The notes under the pieces are model-generated. The model saw nothing but the letters and a program-made list of their open reading frames with translations. It made no database searches and was not told the origin of the DNA. Below, one piece after another: positions 22,601 through 31,379 of a stretch of DNA of 64,000 nucleotides; the stretch's first letter is position 1; every line of letters starts with the position of its first letter. The DNA is from Caecitellus pseudoparvulus (lineage: Eukaryota; Bigyra: Bicosoecida): positions 434,001-498,000 of the forward strand of contig CBFFRQ010000066.1 in the NCBI GenBank assembly GCA_965644315.1, written 5' to 3'. Made by a program: the position numbers and the translations under genes.

Positions 22601-22681
22601 CTCGTGAACCGGGGCCTGGTGCACTCCCGCCCACCACAGGCCCAGCAGCCCGTGCCACCAGCCCCGGCGCCTGCCGCCTGA
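19648..22681 (+). CDS. CNOT10: CCR4-NOT complex subunit 10
   Basis: Four exons: 19648-19688, 19760-19814, 19917-20048 and 20129-22681, 926 residues (human 744). TPR-like helical repeats run through it: GDYEAAQSKLGALRGDK, LLYNQAVALAQQEQHASA, FLLLDVYARTFLG, QYLNNLGALQGRQGN and LANLGVALLLARQPARAL. The order and the QYLNNLG and LWLRMAEACL blocks match CNOT10. CNOT10 binds CNOT11 and the CNOT1 N-terminus in the cytoplasmic deadenylase complex that shortens poly(A) tails. The length excess is explained by Gly/Pro/Ser-rich low-complexity loops around residues 240, 395, 440-530 and 600, where runs of C and G occur. Introns are 71, 102 and 80 nt with donors GTGCGTT, GTACGG and GTGCGTG. ATG 19648 is the only Met near the first conserved helix. 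Confidence 0.83.
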
Positions 22682-22752
22682 GGCCCAGCAATGCATTGCC
22701 AGCCGGAGGCCGCCCCGCAGGGGGGGGGGGCATGTCCAGTGGTGCAGGGGGG

Positions 22753-23569
22753 TCACGCCACCCCCTGCACCACCTCGCCATCGTCCCCGTCATCCGTCAC
22801 CACGCTGCCGTCTGCGCCGCCTGGGCTGCTAGCCACCGCGGGAGGGGGGGTGTCCAGAGGAGGCAGAAAAATGCTGCCCTCAGGTTGGGCCTCCTGGCTG
22901 CTCGGGTGCGGCGCCTGGGCCGTTCCTGCCGCACTGCCCGCCGCGCTGCGTGTGCTGCGTTTCTCCACGCTGCGCCGCAGCAACGTGGCCAAGTCAGGGT
23001 CCGCGCCCTTGTACGCCAGAGCCAGCGCCGACCAGCCCTCGGAGTCCTCTGCCAGGGCGTTTGCGCCGCCTTCCCCCAGCAGGACGGCTGCAGCATGCAC
23101 GTGCTGGGCCTGCACGGCCGCGTGCAGGGCAGTGCGCCCCAGGATGGGTGGCGCCCCGCCTCCCACCTCCACCGTGCTCCCCATTTCCACCGCCGCACCA
23201 TGCTCCAGGAGCGTCGACAACACAGCTGCTTGGCCCTCTCTCGCCGCGACGAACAGCGCCGTCTCGCCTCTGAGGTGCAGGAGGGGGAGGGCGCAACGTG
23301 GCTGGGCGTTTCACGTCGAAACGGAGGCGACTGCCCTACGCACTCGGACGTCTTGGCGTTCACCGAGGCGCCTTCCTGCAGCGCTGCCGTGACGGCCTTC
23401 AGATCTCCATCTCGGCAGGCTTGCAGCAGTCTGCACAGGCGACGCATGCGTGTGAGGGGCGACGCTGGAACTCGGCACGCATGCAGCCCACACACCTGCC
23501 CTCTGGCGTGGCCAGGCGGGGGTCAGGGGCAAAGATGCCCCCGAGGAAGGACTTGATCAAGAACGACAT
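22753..23569 (-). CDS. Ankyrin-repeat protein
   Basis: Three exons, 23569-23496, 23430-23344 and 23269-22753, 225 residues. The ankyrin helices are clear once spliced: RLLQACRDGDLKAVTAALQEGASVN, GETALFVAAREGQAAVLSTLLEHGA, GRTALHAAVQAQHVHAAAVLL and GWSALALAYKGADPDLATLL (each given in part here: GETALFVAAREGQAAVLS). This is three to four repeats, followed by an acidic disordered tail ending VVTDDGDDGEVVQGVA. The N-terminus (MSFLIKSFLGGIFAPDP) is hydrophobic-amphipathic and could bind membrane. No partner can be named. It converges with CNOT10 (72 nt apart) and its start lies 56 nt downstream of the PAF1 end. The second intron starts GTGCGTAG. Confidence 0.75.
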
Positions 23570-23624
23570 CGCTCTCACAGGGCTCCTGAGCACCACACCT
23601 TGCGCACCGCCTGCATTTTGGCAA

Positions 23625-25320
23625 TCACACCTCCTCCTCCTCCTCACTCTCGAACTCAGGCTGTGTCGCGGACTGCGCCTGCGCCGGCTCCGCAGCGGCC
23701 TGCCCCGCCCGCTGCGCCTGCAGGCGCTGCATGCTGGCTGAGTACTGCTGCTTGGCAGCCTGCAGGGTGGCCTGCGCCTGCTGGTGCTTGAATGCAACGA
23801 GGTCGTCTGACACCACCCCTGCCCTCGCCTCGCCTGCCGCGGCCACCTCATCTGCAGTGCACGTGCGGCGGTGCAGCAAGACATCCTCCGCCGTGCCAGT
23901 GGGCAGGACGTCTGTGAGTTCCACACGGGCAGCCAGGGGCAGCAGGCGCACAATGCCAGTGTCGTGGTCCCACACCAGCACCAGCTGGCTGGCAGTGGTG
24001 GCAGGCGTGGTGGGGTTTTCCGACGCATACGCGTGGGGGTGCGCGTACGGCTTCACCGTCAAATTGTACTGCTGGGACTTGAGCAGGAAGGATGCTGGGA
24101 GACCGTCCACCTTGGCAGGTTCGTCGGCAGGCGCAGTGGCCTGGGCAGCGTCGCCCGCTGCCAGGGCTGCTGGCGCGGCCAGCCTGGCAGCTTCTGCGTT
24201 GCCAGGCACACTCGCCTCAGCCGGCAGCGCCAGCGTGCCCACCAGCCCAGCCGCCACTGACACTGCGCCAGTGGAGGGCGTGCGAATGACAGAGTGGGAC
24301 AGGCGTGCTCGCTGGCGGGTGAAGGGCGTGGGCCCGAAGCCGCCGTCCTTGGCGGCGCGTTTCGCGGCATGCTCTGCGCCAAGGTCCACAGGCTCCGTCG
24401 GAAACACGACGTGCACCAGCTGCGTGGGCCACAGCGCTTCATCGGGGACGACGCTCCACACTTGTGTTGGCCGCAGGTGAGCTTTGGCCGGGTCTGGGTG
24501 GGTCAGGGTGGCGTTGGGGCCAACTGCCTCAAAACTGTCCTGCACGCGCTGCAGCGGCGTTTGCGCCGCGCGCTCAGCCGCCATGGCGGCCAGGCGCTGG
24601 GCAAAGCGGTCCTCCTCGGCACTGGCCTTCCGCCCCATGAACGCATGCAGTGGCCTGTGTGAGTCTGGGTTGAAGCGTGTGAAGGGGTTCAGCCACTCGA
24701 CGTGCTTGCGCACGCCCTTGCGCCGGGCAGCGGCGCCGCCCTTGCCGGCCTTCGTGCCCAGCTTCTCGGAAGTGATGATGCTGTCCAGCGCACTCAGTGG
24801 CTCGTTGCGAATCTTCCCTGCGAGGACGGCAGCACGTGTGCGGCGTCGTGGGGGCAGGCAGCGCGCACAATGCCAGCACCCACGAATGCCCAAGCCGCCC
24901 CAGGCGCCCAGCGCGTCAATGGTGACGCCTGCGTCCCACTCTGGCAGCAACTTGAACTCATATGCCTCTTCAGTGGCAGAGGGCAGACTGAGGCTGTACT
25001 TCTCAACACTGTGGGGAGCAGGGCGGGGCGCAGGGAGTGAGGCGGCGGGCGTCAATTTCCGCCGCCAACCACGCCACCCCTCACCCGTCCTGCCCTGGCG
25101 CAGGGCGCATGAAAAACGGCCCCACGTGCACATCCGGCAGCGCGTTGCTCAGTCCCCCCGACACGATGAAGTTGTCCGTCGGGTACAGCGCCTTCAAGTC
25201 CTCGTTCAGGCTCAGGCGGCCGAGCATGGACTGCACATGGTCGCTCACCCGCGAACGGCGCCGCTTGGTGCCCTGCTTCCGGCCCTTGCGCCCACTGCTG
25301 GACTTGGCCTTCTCCGGCAT
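23625..25320 (-). CDS. PAF1: PAF1 complex subunit Paf1
   Basis: Three exons, 25320-25085, 25008-24884 and 24817-23625, 517 residues, matching the family length. The conserved entry FIVSGGLSNALPDVHVGPFF corresponds to the Paf1 NSLPDIPFDPKF block, and LLPEWDAGVTIDAL to its EPDLGVTIDL. KHVEWLNPFTRFN matches the VPWMRKTEYIS region, and VVPDEALWPTQLVHVVF the later FPDFKMWxNPxAQVIF block. The C-terminus is acidic (FESEEEEEV), as usual. Paf1 scaffolds the nuclear Paf1C that travels with RNA polymerase II and promotes H2B ubiquitination and H3 methylation. A basic N-terminus (KSSSGRKGRKQGTKRRR) may be a nuclear signal. The second donor is GTGGGTGC; the first intron holds AATTTCCGC in reverse orientation. 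Similarity is moderate, so a search should confirm. Confidence 0.75.
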
Positions 25321-25523
25321 GGTGAGAAGGGGAAGAAGGGGGTGCGGCGGCAGGCCGGCTGGCCCACGCAGGTCCTGATGCAGCCTGGAGGCTGCATGCT
25401 GTGCGGTGGGATGAGGGGAAATTGAGGGGCCGTCGGTTGTGAAGGGGGGCACGAGCGCGGTAGGGGCCAGCCGCACCTGCTGGGCACAAACCACCCGCGC
25501 CAGACCCCCCTTCAAATCGACCT

Positions 25524-27771
25524 ATGCATGCCCACCATGCACCAGTGGTCTCGTGCTGGCCACGCGGCATGCTCAGAGCAGCCTGCGTGGGCCTGCTGCG
25601 TCGGTCTGTGTCTGGGGCAGTCCCCCTCCCGCACATGAGCCAGCCCCAGTGGGGGGCAGCAGCAGTGGTAGCTGGGAGCAACGCAAGCAAGCGCCGGGCC
25701 AAGACAGTCATGGCTGGGCCGCACACGGTGCTGGACCGCGTGGACGTGACGGTGTCGCGGCAGGACCAGCAGGTGCTGGACACGGTGATGGCAGCGCTGC
25801 GGGGAGGCGGCCACGCCACCGTCGTGCGCGTGGCTGGCGGCTGGGTGCGGGACAAGCTCCTGCAGCGGCCCAACCACGACCTGGACATCACTGTGGATGA
25901 CATGACGGGGGCAGGTGTGGCGGGCGTGGTGCATGACCACCTGGTGGCGGCCGGCGAGGCAGCCACGCGCGTGGCGGTCATTCAGGCCAACCCCGAGCAG
26001 TCCAAGCACCTGGAAACGGCCACAACCAAGGTGCATGGGAAGGAGGTGGACTTTGTGAATCTGCGCTGCGAGGAGTACGCCGAGGACTCCCGCATTCCCA
26101 CGACGGTGCGTGAGCCTGCGGAACTTGCTTGGCGTGGCCAGGCACACACCTTCACGCCACAGGGCAGAGCACGCTCCCCACCCCTCCTCGGCGCAGAAGT
26201 TCGGCAGCCCCCTGGACGACGCGCTGCGCCGGGACTTCACCGTGAATGCCATGTTCTACAACGTCAACGACGGCGTGATTGAGGACTACACTGGGCGTGG
26301 GTTCGTGGACCTCAAGGCAGGCGTCATCCGAACGCCCCTGGAGCCCCGCACGACGCTCCTGGACGACCCCCTGCGCGCCCTGCGCGCCGTGCGTTTCGCT
26401 TCCCGCTACGCCTTCACCGTCGTCCCCGAGCTGCTGGCCTGCATGGCCAGTGTGGAGGTGCGGCAGGCGCTGGAGGACAAGGTGTCCCGGGAGCGCGTGG
26501 GGTCGGAGGTGGAGGGCATGCTGCTGAGCGACCGGCCCATCGGGGCACTGCGCATGCTGCGCCAGGTGGGCCTGCTCAGCACCGTCCTGACGCCCCCTCG
26601 CCTGGCTAGCCGCAGCGAGCTGGAGGAGCACATCACCGCCACATCCAAGAAGCACCGGCGGGGCGGCAAGCCCTCCTCCGCCCAGCAAGCCCTCCTGGCA
26701 TACCCCTATGCTCTTGGCGCAGGGGGGGATGCGAGTGGAGAGGCGGGGGAAGGCCCCTGCCCAGAGGCTTTGCTGGGTGCGGGGGCAGAGGTGGTGGATG
26801 CGCTGGAGAATGTGCTGGGGCACTTGGCAGACGAGTGCCCTCTGGCGCTGGGCCGGGAGGGCGTGTTGGAGGAGGAGGGGGGGGTGGCAGCCGCGGGCGC
26901 AGCGGCAACTGCCCCCGCAGCTGCTGCTGCTGCAGGCGGGGGCGGGCCAGTTGGCGGCGCCAAGCGCAGGCCAGACACCCCCCCTCCATCGGAAGACATC
27001 ACGCTGGCGGGGGTGATGGTGGTGGTGCCCACGACGTCAGGTGACCGCCTGGGCCCCCCCGCCACCAACCCTCACGCCGTGACAGAGGCCCCCTCCGCAC
27101 CCCCCCCTGCCGAGGCTGAGGGCAGTGACCAGTGGCAGACCCTGCGGGATGCCACTCGCGCCGGCCTCACCCTTCCCCGCGCACAGCAGCCCCCCCTCCT
27201 CTTGGCTGCCTCTCTCTGGCCGCTGCGGGGTTACCTGTCCCTGCCGCCAGCACGCGGCAAGAAGCTCCCGCGCCCCGTGCACGTCGTCACGGAGCTGGTG
27301 AAGGTGCACCTGAAGCTGCCAGGGCGCCTGGCAGAGGCAGTGACCCAGGTGCAGGCCAGTGCCGAGGCGTTGCTGCCACTCCTGCAAAGCGAGCAGGCGG
27401 GACAGCTGCCCGAGGCTTCACGCCTGCCCCTGGCGCTTGCTGTATTGCAGGCTCAGGAGCTGTGGCTGGCCGGCCTGCACTTGGCTGCCGCGCTGCATAC
27501 CGAGGCAGTGGGCGTGCCTGCTGCAGTGCAGGCCGGAAACGCAGTGCTCACTGCCGCGCTGCACTGGCAGGTGCACCGGGCGTGGACCGTCAAGCCGCTG
27601 CTGAACGGGTCGGACCTCATTGCCCTGCAGGCTCCAGAGGGCGCGGCTCTGGCGCAGGTGAAGGATGCAGTGCTGCACTGGCAGCTGCAAAACCCCGGCG
27701 CGGGGCTGGCGGAGGCCAAGGAAGAGGCTGCTCGGGTCATTGCTGCATACAAGGCGGGCAGCGCAGAGTGA
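25524..27771 (+). CDS. CCA-adding tRNA nucleotidyltransferase
   Basis: Two exons, 25524-26105 and 26197-27771, 718 residues. Class II CCA-enzyme motifs are complete: RVAGGWVRDKLL followed by DLDIT with both catalytic aspartates (motif A), RRDFTVNAMFYN (motif B), and DPLRALRAVRFASRY (motif C/D). Helical body segments follow. It adds CCA to tRNA 3' ends in nucleus, cytosol and mitochondrion. ATG 25524 and ATG 25569 are both in frame; the second begins MLRAACVGLLRRSVSGAVP, a good mitochondrial presequence, so two start sites could give dual targeting as in yeast Cca1. The protein is longer than usual (about 430-550) owing to a Gly/Ala/Pro-rich insert near residues 350-450. Donor GTGCGTGAGC. Divergent from PAF1 with 203 nt between starts. 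Confidence 0.92.
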
Positions 27772-27895
27772 TCGCCGCCTCACAAATGAACCAACGAGTA
27801 AGAAGTTCCTTCGCACTTCGTTCCTCATCAGAATTCGTGCCTTGCCGCCTCCCTAAGACTGCGCGCTGGGCGTTGGCCAGCGGTGTTTGCCAGCG

Positions 27896-27904
27896 ATTTC
27901 CGCA
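27896..27904 (+). promoter_or_regulatory. ATTTCCGCA element upstream of RING1-like start
   Basis: ATTTCCGCA on the + strand ends 32 nt before ATG 27937, same orientation as the gene. Function is inferred from its recurrence near starts. Confidence 0.35.
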
Positions 27905-27936
27905 TCAGCCCCGGCACCACTCAACCTGCTGCCACG

Positions 27937-29545
27937 ATGGCGGCGCGCACTGTCGGGGGCCGCAGCAACATCGCCGACATCCTGACGCATGAAGAGCTGG
28001 TGCAAGATGTTCTCCCGGTTCGTTGCCCCTCCGCCGGCGCGAGTACGGCCTGGCGCTGGGCTGCATGTGAGCGTCGCCGTGGCCTCCTGCTCAGGTCGCC
28101 ACCGGGACGGTGGAGGTGAACAAGGAGCACGTGGAGTCGTTTCTGGAGTGTGCCATTTGCCGGGGCGTCATGCAGGAGCCTGTCATGATCAAGCAGGTGC
28201 GGCTGCGCAGGCGCGGGCACCTGCCCCCGCAACTGCGGCACGCACCCACAACGCCTTCCGCGCAGTGCCTGCACCGCTTCTGCAAGAACTGCCTGGAGCA
28301 CAGTCTGCGCACGCTAAAGAACGAATGCCCGCTGTGCCGCACACGTGTGCCATCTCGCCGCTCCCTGGAGCGGGACACACGCTTCGCAAAGGTGCGGCGG
28401 CATGCACGTTGCACGCCCGCCGAGCTGCCTCAGCACGCACTCCCTCCCCCCCTTCGGCAGTTGATTGAACTCGTGTACAAGGATGTGGGGGAGTACGAGG
28501 CCCAGCAGTCCAGCAAGCTCATGGCCGCAGCTGCGGCAAGCCGTGCAAATGCGGCTGCCATTCTGCAGGCAGCTCGAACGGTGCGTTGCGGTGTGAGGCT
28601 AACCCTGCGCCTTCTGTACCCTGCACTGGCCGCCTCACACCCTCCTTGGTGCAGACTCGACAGGGGCACCATGACCAAGACAGTGCTGTGATTCGCGAAC
28701 AGACTGCTCGGCTGCAGCGAGATGCAGCGGCGCTGGCAGACGTGGCGGCTGCCGCCGCTGCAACGCCAACAGCCCCGGCAGTCAGCGCGGGGAAACGCCC
28801 ACGGGAAGCACCAGCACAAGCACCCAAAGCCACCGCACAACCCAAGCGCGCACGAAGAGACGAAGGCCAGGCTGACGTGCCGCCTGTCATCTTTAAATTG
28901 GGGCGAGTGCCAGAGGCTGGCCTGCTGGGGCCCTGTTTCTCCTCCGGCATTGGTGGCTCCCAAGGCAAGTTCCACCAGATGCCCGCCGTCACGCCCTTCT
29001 CCAAGGTCGCGGCGGGCCTGCCGCACTGGTTCCCTCAGTTTGCCAGCGAAGTGCAAGCCATGGCCAGCGGTGGCTGGCGCGTCGGCCTGTGTGTGCTGCT
29101 GCGCAGTGGCGCCGCCACCCCGCCGGCTGCAGGTGGGCCCATTCCCAGCAAGGAGTTCAGTGGCAGGGAGTACCACATCCTGCACCCCCTCCCGCCAGGC
29201 ACGCCAGAGCTGACTCTGGGCGACCTGGCCGTGCACGCTCGGCGCCTGGGCAGCAAGGCAGGGTCTGAGCCCCCTCAGCTGGCAGAGGGGGGGGCCATCA
29301 ACACCGCCTCCACGCCGGTGCTGCGCTTGCTGTGGTGCTTCACGCGCACCCACGCCGGCTCCAGCGAAGGCGAGCTGGTGGAGGCGCGCCGCAGCATGCA
29401 CCAGCTACTGCTGCACCAGAAGCACTCCAGCGAGCCTTGCTCCTGTGGCCAGGCCGTGCCCGCATTCCTGCCCCAAGCCCAGAGTGAAGCCGTGGCTCCA
29501 GCGCCAGCCGCCAGCAGCGGTGGTGAGGGGGGGCAGGAGGCGTAG
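27937..29545 (+). CDS. RING1/RING2-like E3 ubiquitin ligase (PRC1-type)
   Basis: Five exons: 27937-28017, 28095-28196, 28266-28391, 28461-28580 and 28655-29545, 439 residues. The spliced RING is complete: ECAICRGVMQEPVMIKQ, CLHRFCKNCLEHSLRTLKN, then ECPLCRTRV. It is followed by PSRRSLERDTRFAKLIELVY and EYEAQQSSKL. The CLHRFC...LR...N-ECPxCR, S-RRSL-xxD and F-x-x-LI-x-x-Y sequence is specific to RING1A/RING1B, the catalytic subunits of Polycomb repressive complex 1 that mono-ubiquitinate H2A. The linker is basic (GKRPREAP, PKRARRDEG, probable nuclear signal). The C-terminal ~200 residues (FHQMPAVTPFSKVAAGLPHW..., LLWCFTRTHAGSSEGELVEA) are where a RAWUL-type domain would be expected, but I do not recognise one. 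Introns are 69-77 nt. Confidence 0.85.
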
Positions 29546-29657
29546 ACCACCTGCCACTTGCAATGCACACCCGAATCCACAACGTCCCCTCACCACCGCA
29601 CGGTGTGTGAGCCCGTGGCCCTCCATGTGAGACAAACGCTGCCTCGGCAAGCAGGGC

Positions 29658-29667
29658 AATTTCCGCA
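29658..29667 (+). promoter_or_regulatory. AATTTCCGCA element before the 29731 gene
   Basis: AATTTCCGCA on the + strand, 63 nt before ATG 29731. Same element as upstream of other genes here; role inferred. Confidence 0.3.
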
Positions 29668-29730
29668 GGGGGCCACGCCAAGCGTTGCCGTCGCGCCGTG
29701 CCATCGCCCAAGAGGCAGCCTTGGGACAGC

Positions 29731-31024
29731 ATGTTCAATGTTACTTTCAATCACAAGCGCACGCAGGCCGGCATCGACGCGCTGCAGGCCACAAGCTACC
29801 TCGTGGACGACGGTTCCCCGCAGGCCGGTACGCTGCAACTGGCACTTGCTCAACCCCTGCCCGCCGACTCAGCCATGCGCCGCGACCACACACAGGCGCT
29901 GCATGTGATGAGCCTCGAAATCGCTCGCGGGGCACGCGGCGGGCACGGGCCGCTGCCTCCCAAGGCTCAGCGCTGGACGCGCTGGCAAAGCGCAAGCGCA
30001 AGTCAACCCAGCGACCCCGCTTGAACGTGGTGGCGTCTGAGCGCCACATTGGCGCAGCCCTTGCCGGCGACTACCTGATTGGAAAGCAAGTCAAGGCCAC
30101 ACTGGCGCAGCGGGCAGCGCAGCGGCGCGCTGCTGCGGCGGCAGAGCAGGCCGAAGCAACGAATGCTTCGCCGCCTGCTGCGTCACGAGACTCGGCAGGC
30201 CAGGCTGAAGCGAAGCGCAAGGCTCCTCGCAGGAAGAGAGGACGAGGCCTGAAAAACAGCCATTCAGTTCTGTCGTCGGCGCCTGAGAAACCCAAGGCGA
30301 CCACGCCTGGCTTGCCACGGGCCCGTGTTGCATCACCGGCTACGACAGAGCAGCCGGACGTGTCAGCGCACCGCACAGCCGAGCACGTAACCGCTCCAGC
30401 GAGGGCAGCTTCCCAGTCCACAGAAGAAGGACGTTCACGAACCATTGAACGTGCCCCTGTGCCGCGCTCCCTCATGGAGCACTTGGCGTTGAGCCTTGAA
30501 GCCGCAGAGCCTTGCCGGCCATTCTCGGGGCCAGTGCCCGCGCTCTTCAGCGCCACTCCCTGCGCGCCACACAGCCCTGCCAGCTCAGGTCGCAGGTTTT
30601 TGCGAGACTTTTTGTCCCCAGTTAAACCCTCTGCCCCTAAAGTGCACATCGCGCGGGATATTGTCCGCACTCTGCGTCCCGGCGTGCGCATTGCTTGTGC
30701 AGCGCGAGCCCGCCTCCCAGCGCAGAGGGCAGGTCTGCAAGACTGGGTCCCCTTTTCCAAGTTACTGCAGCGTCTCAGGGCCATTGGCTGTGTCCACAGC
30801 CGCCGCCGGGCAATGGTGAGGGAGCGCAGGAGGAAGCAAGCCAGCCCGAGCAAGTGAAGTGGCTGCCTGGCGGCGAGTTTGTGACAGCCGCACGGGCAGC
30901 GCACGAGGAGCGGTGTGCATCGTCCTTCTACATGCCGAGAATTGAAGGTGTGATGGTAGCCACTCTGCGGTACTCCTTTTCGGCGCTGCTTGTGGGGTGC
31001 CGGAGCTCTCGGCATCGAATCTGA
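29731..31024 (+). CDS. Unrecognised basic, probably nuclear protein
   Basis: Tentative three-exon model, 29731-29827, 29896-30683 and 30800-31024, 369 residues. The first exon (MFNVTFNHKRTQAGIDALQA) leads into a long, disordered, Arg/Lys/Ala-rich body with nuclear-signal-like runs (LDALAKRKRKSTQRPRLN, AEAKRKAPRRKRGRGLKN) and Ser/Pro segments. A short ordered-looking patch is RRFLRDFLSPVKPSAPKV followed by HIARDIVRTLRPG, and the last exon has EQVKWLPGGEFVTAARAAHE. No known domain is recognised. The introns (GTACGC...CACAG, 68 nt; GTGCGC...CACAG, 116 nt) restore a continuous frame, but other splice choices are possible and the 3' end is the least certain part. The long open frame 29898-30683 is the well-supported portion. 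Confidence 0.45.
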
Positions 31025-31379
31025 CCAAGTGCAGTGCTGCTGCACGCCGACCCTCCACCAAGCCTACCACGACACGCGTGGTGCGACGCGGACAGTTCAT
31101 GAATTCACTGCATGTTCATACTGCCCACATTGTGTCGTTGCAGGCGCGGTGCGAGATGCCCCTGCCTTCCTCCCCCGTAGCGTGTGCAGTGGCCTGACAC
31201 ATTCGGTTGGCAGCTGATGGTTTGCGCTGCAAGGAGTACCCCGCCGACGCAGTGCCCACTTACAGGCACTTTCGACGCGTCGCAGAGCACGCCACGCCAG
31301 AATCTCGCCCCAGCAGCCAAGTTTGACAAGACTGCACGCAAAGCACCTCCTGTCTCTGGTCCCGTGTCGCTGCTGCGCC
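31025..31379. other. Gap before kinase gene
   Basis: No convincing exon is seen. It should hold the 3' end of the unknown gene and the promoter/5'UTR of the kinase. A further 3' exon of the upstream gene cannot be excluded. Confidence 0.3.
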
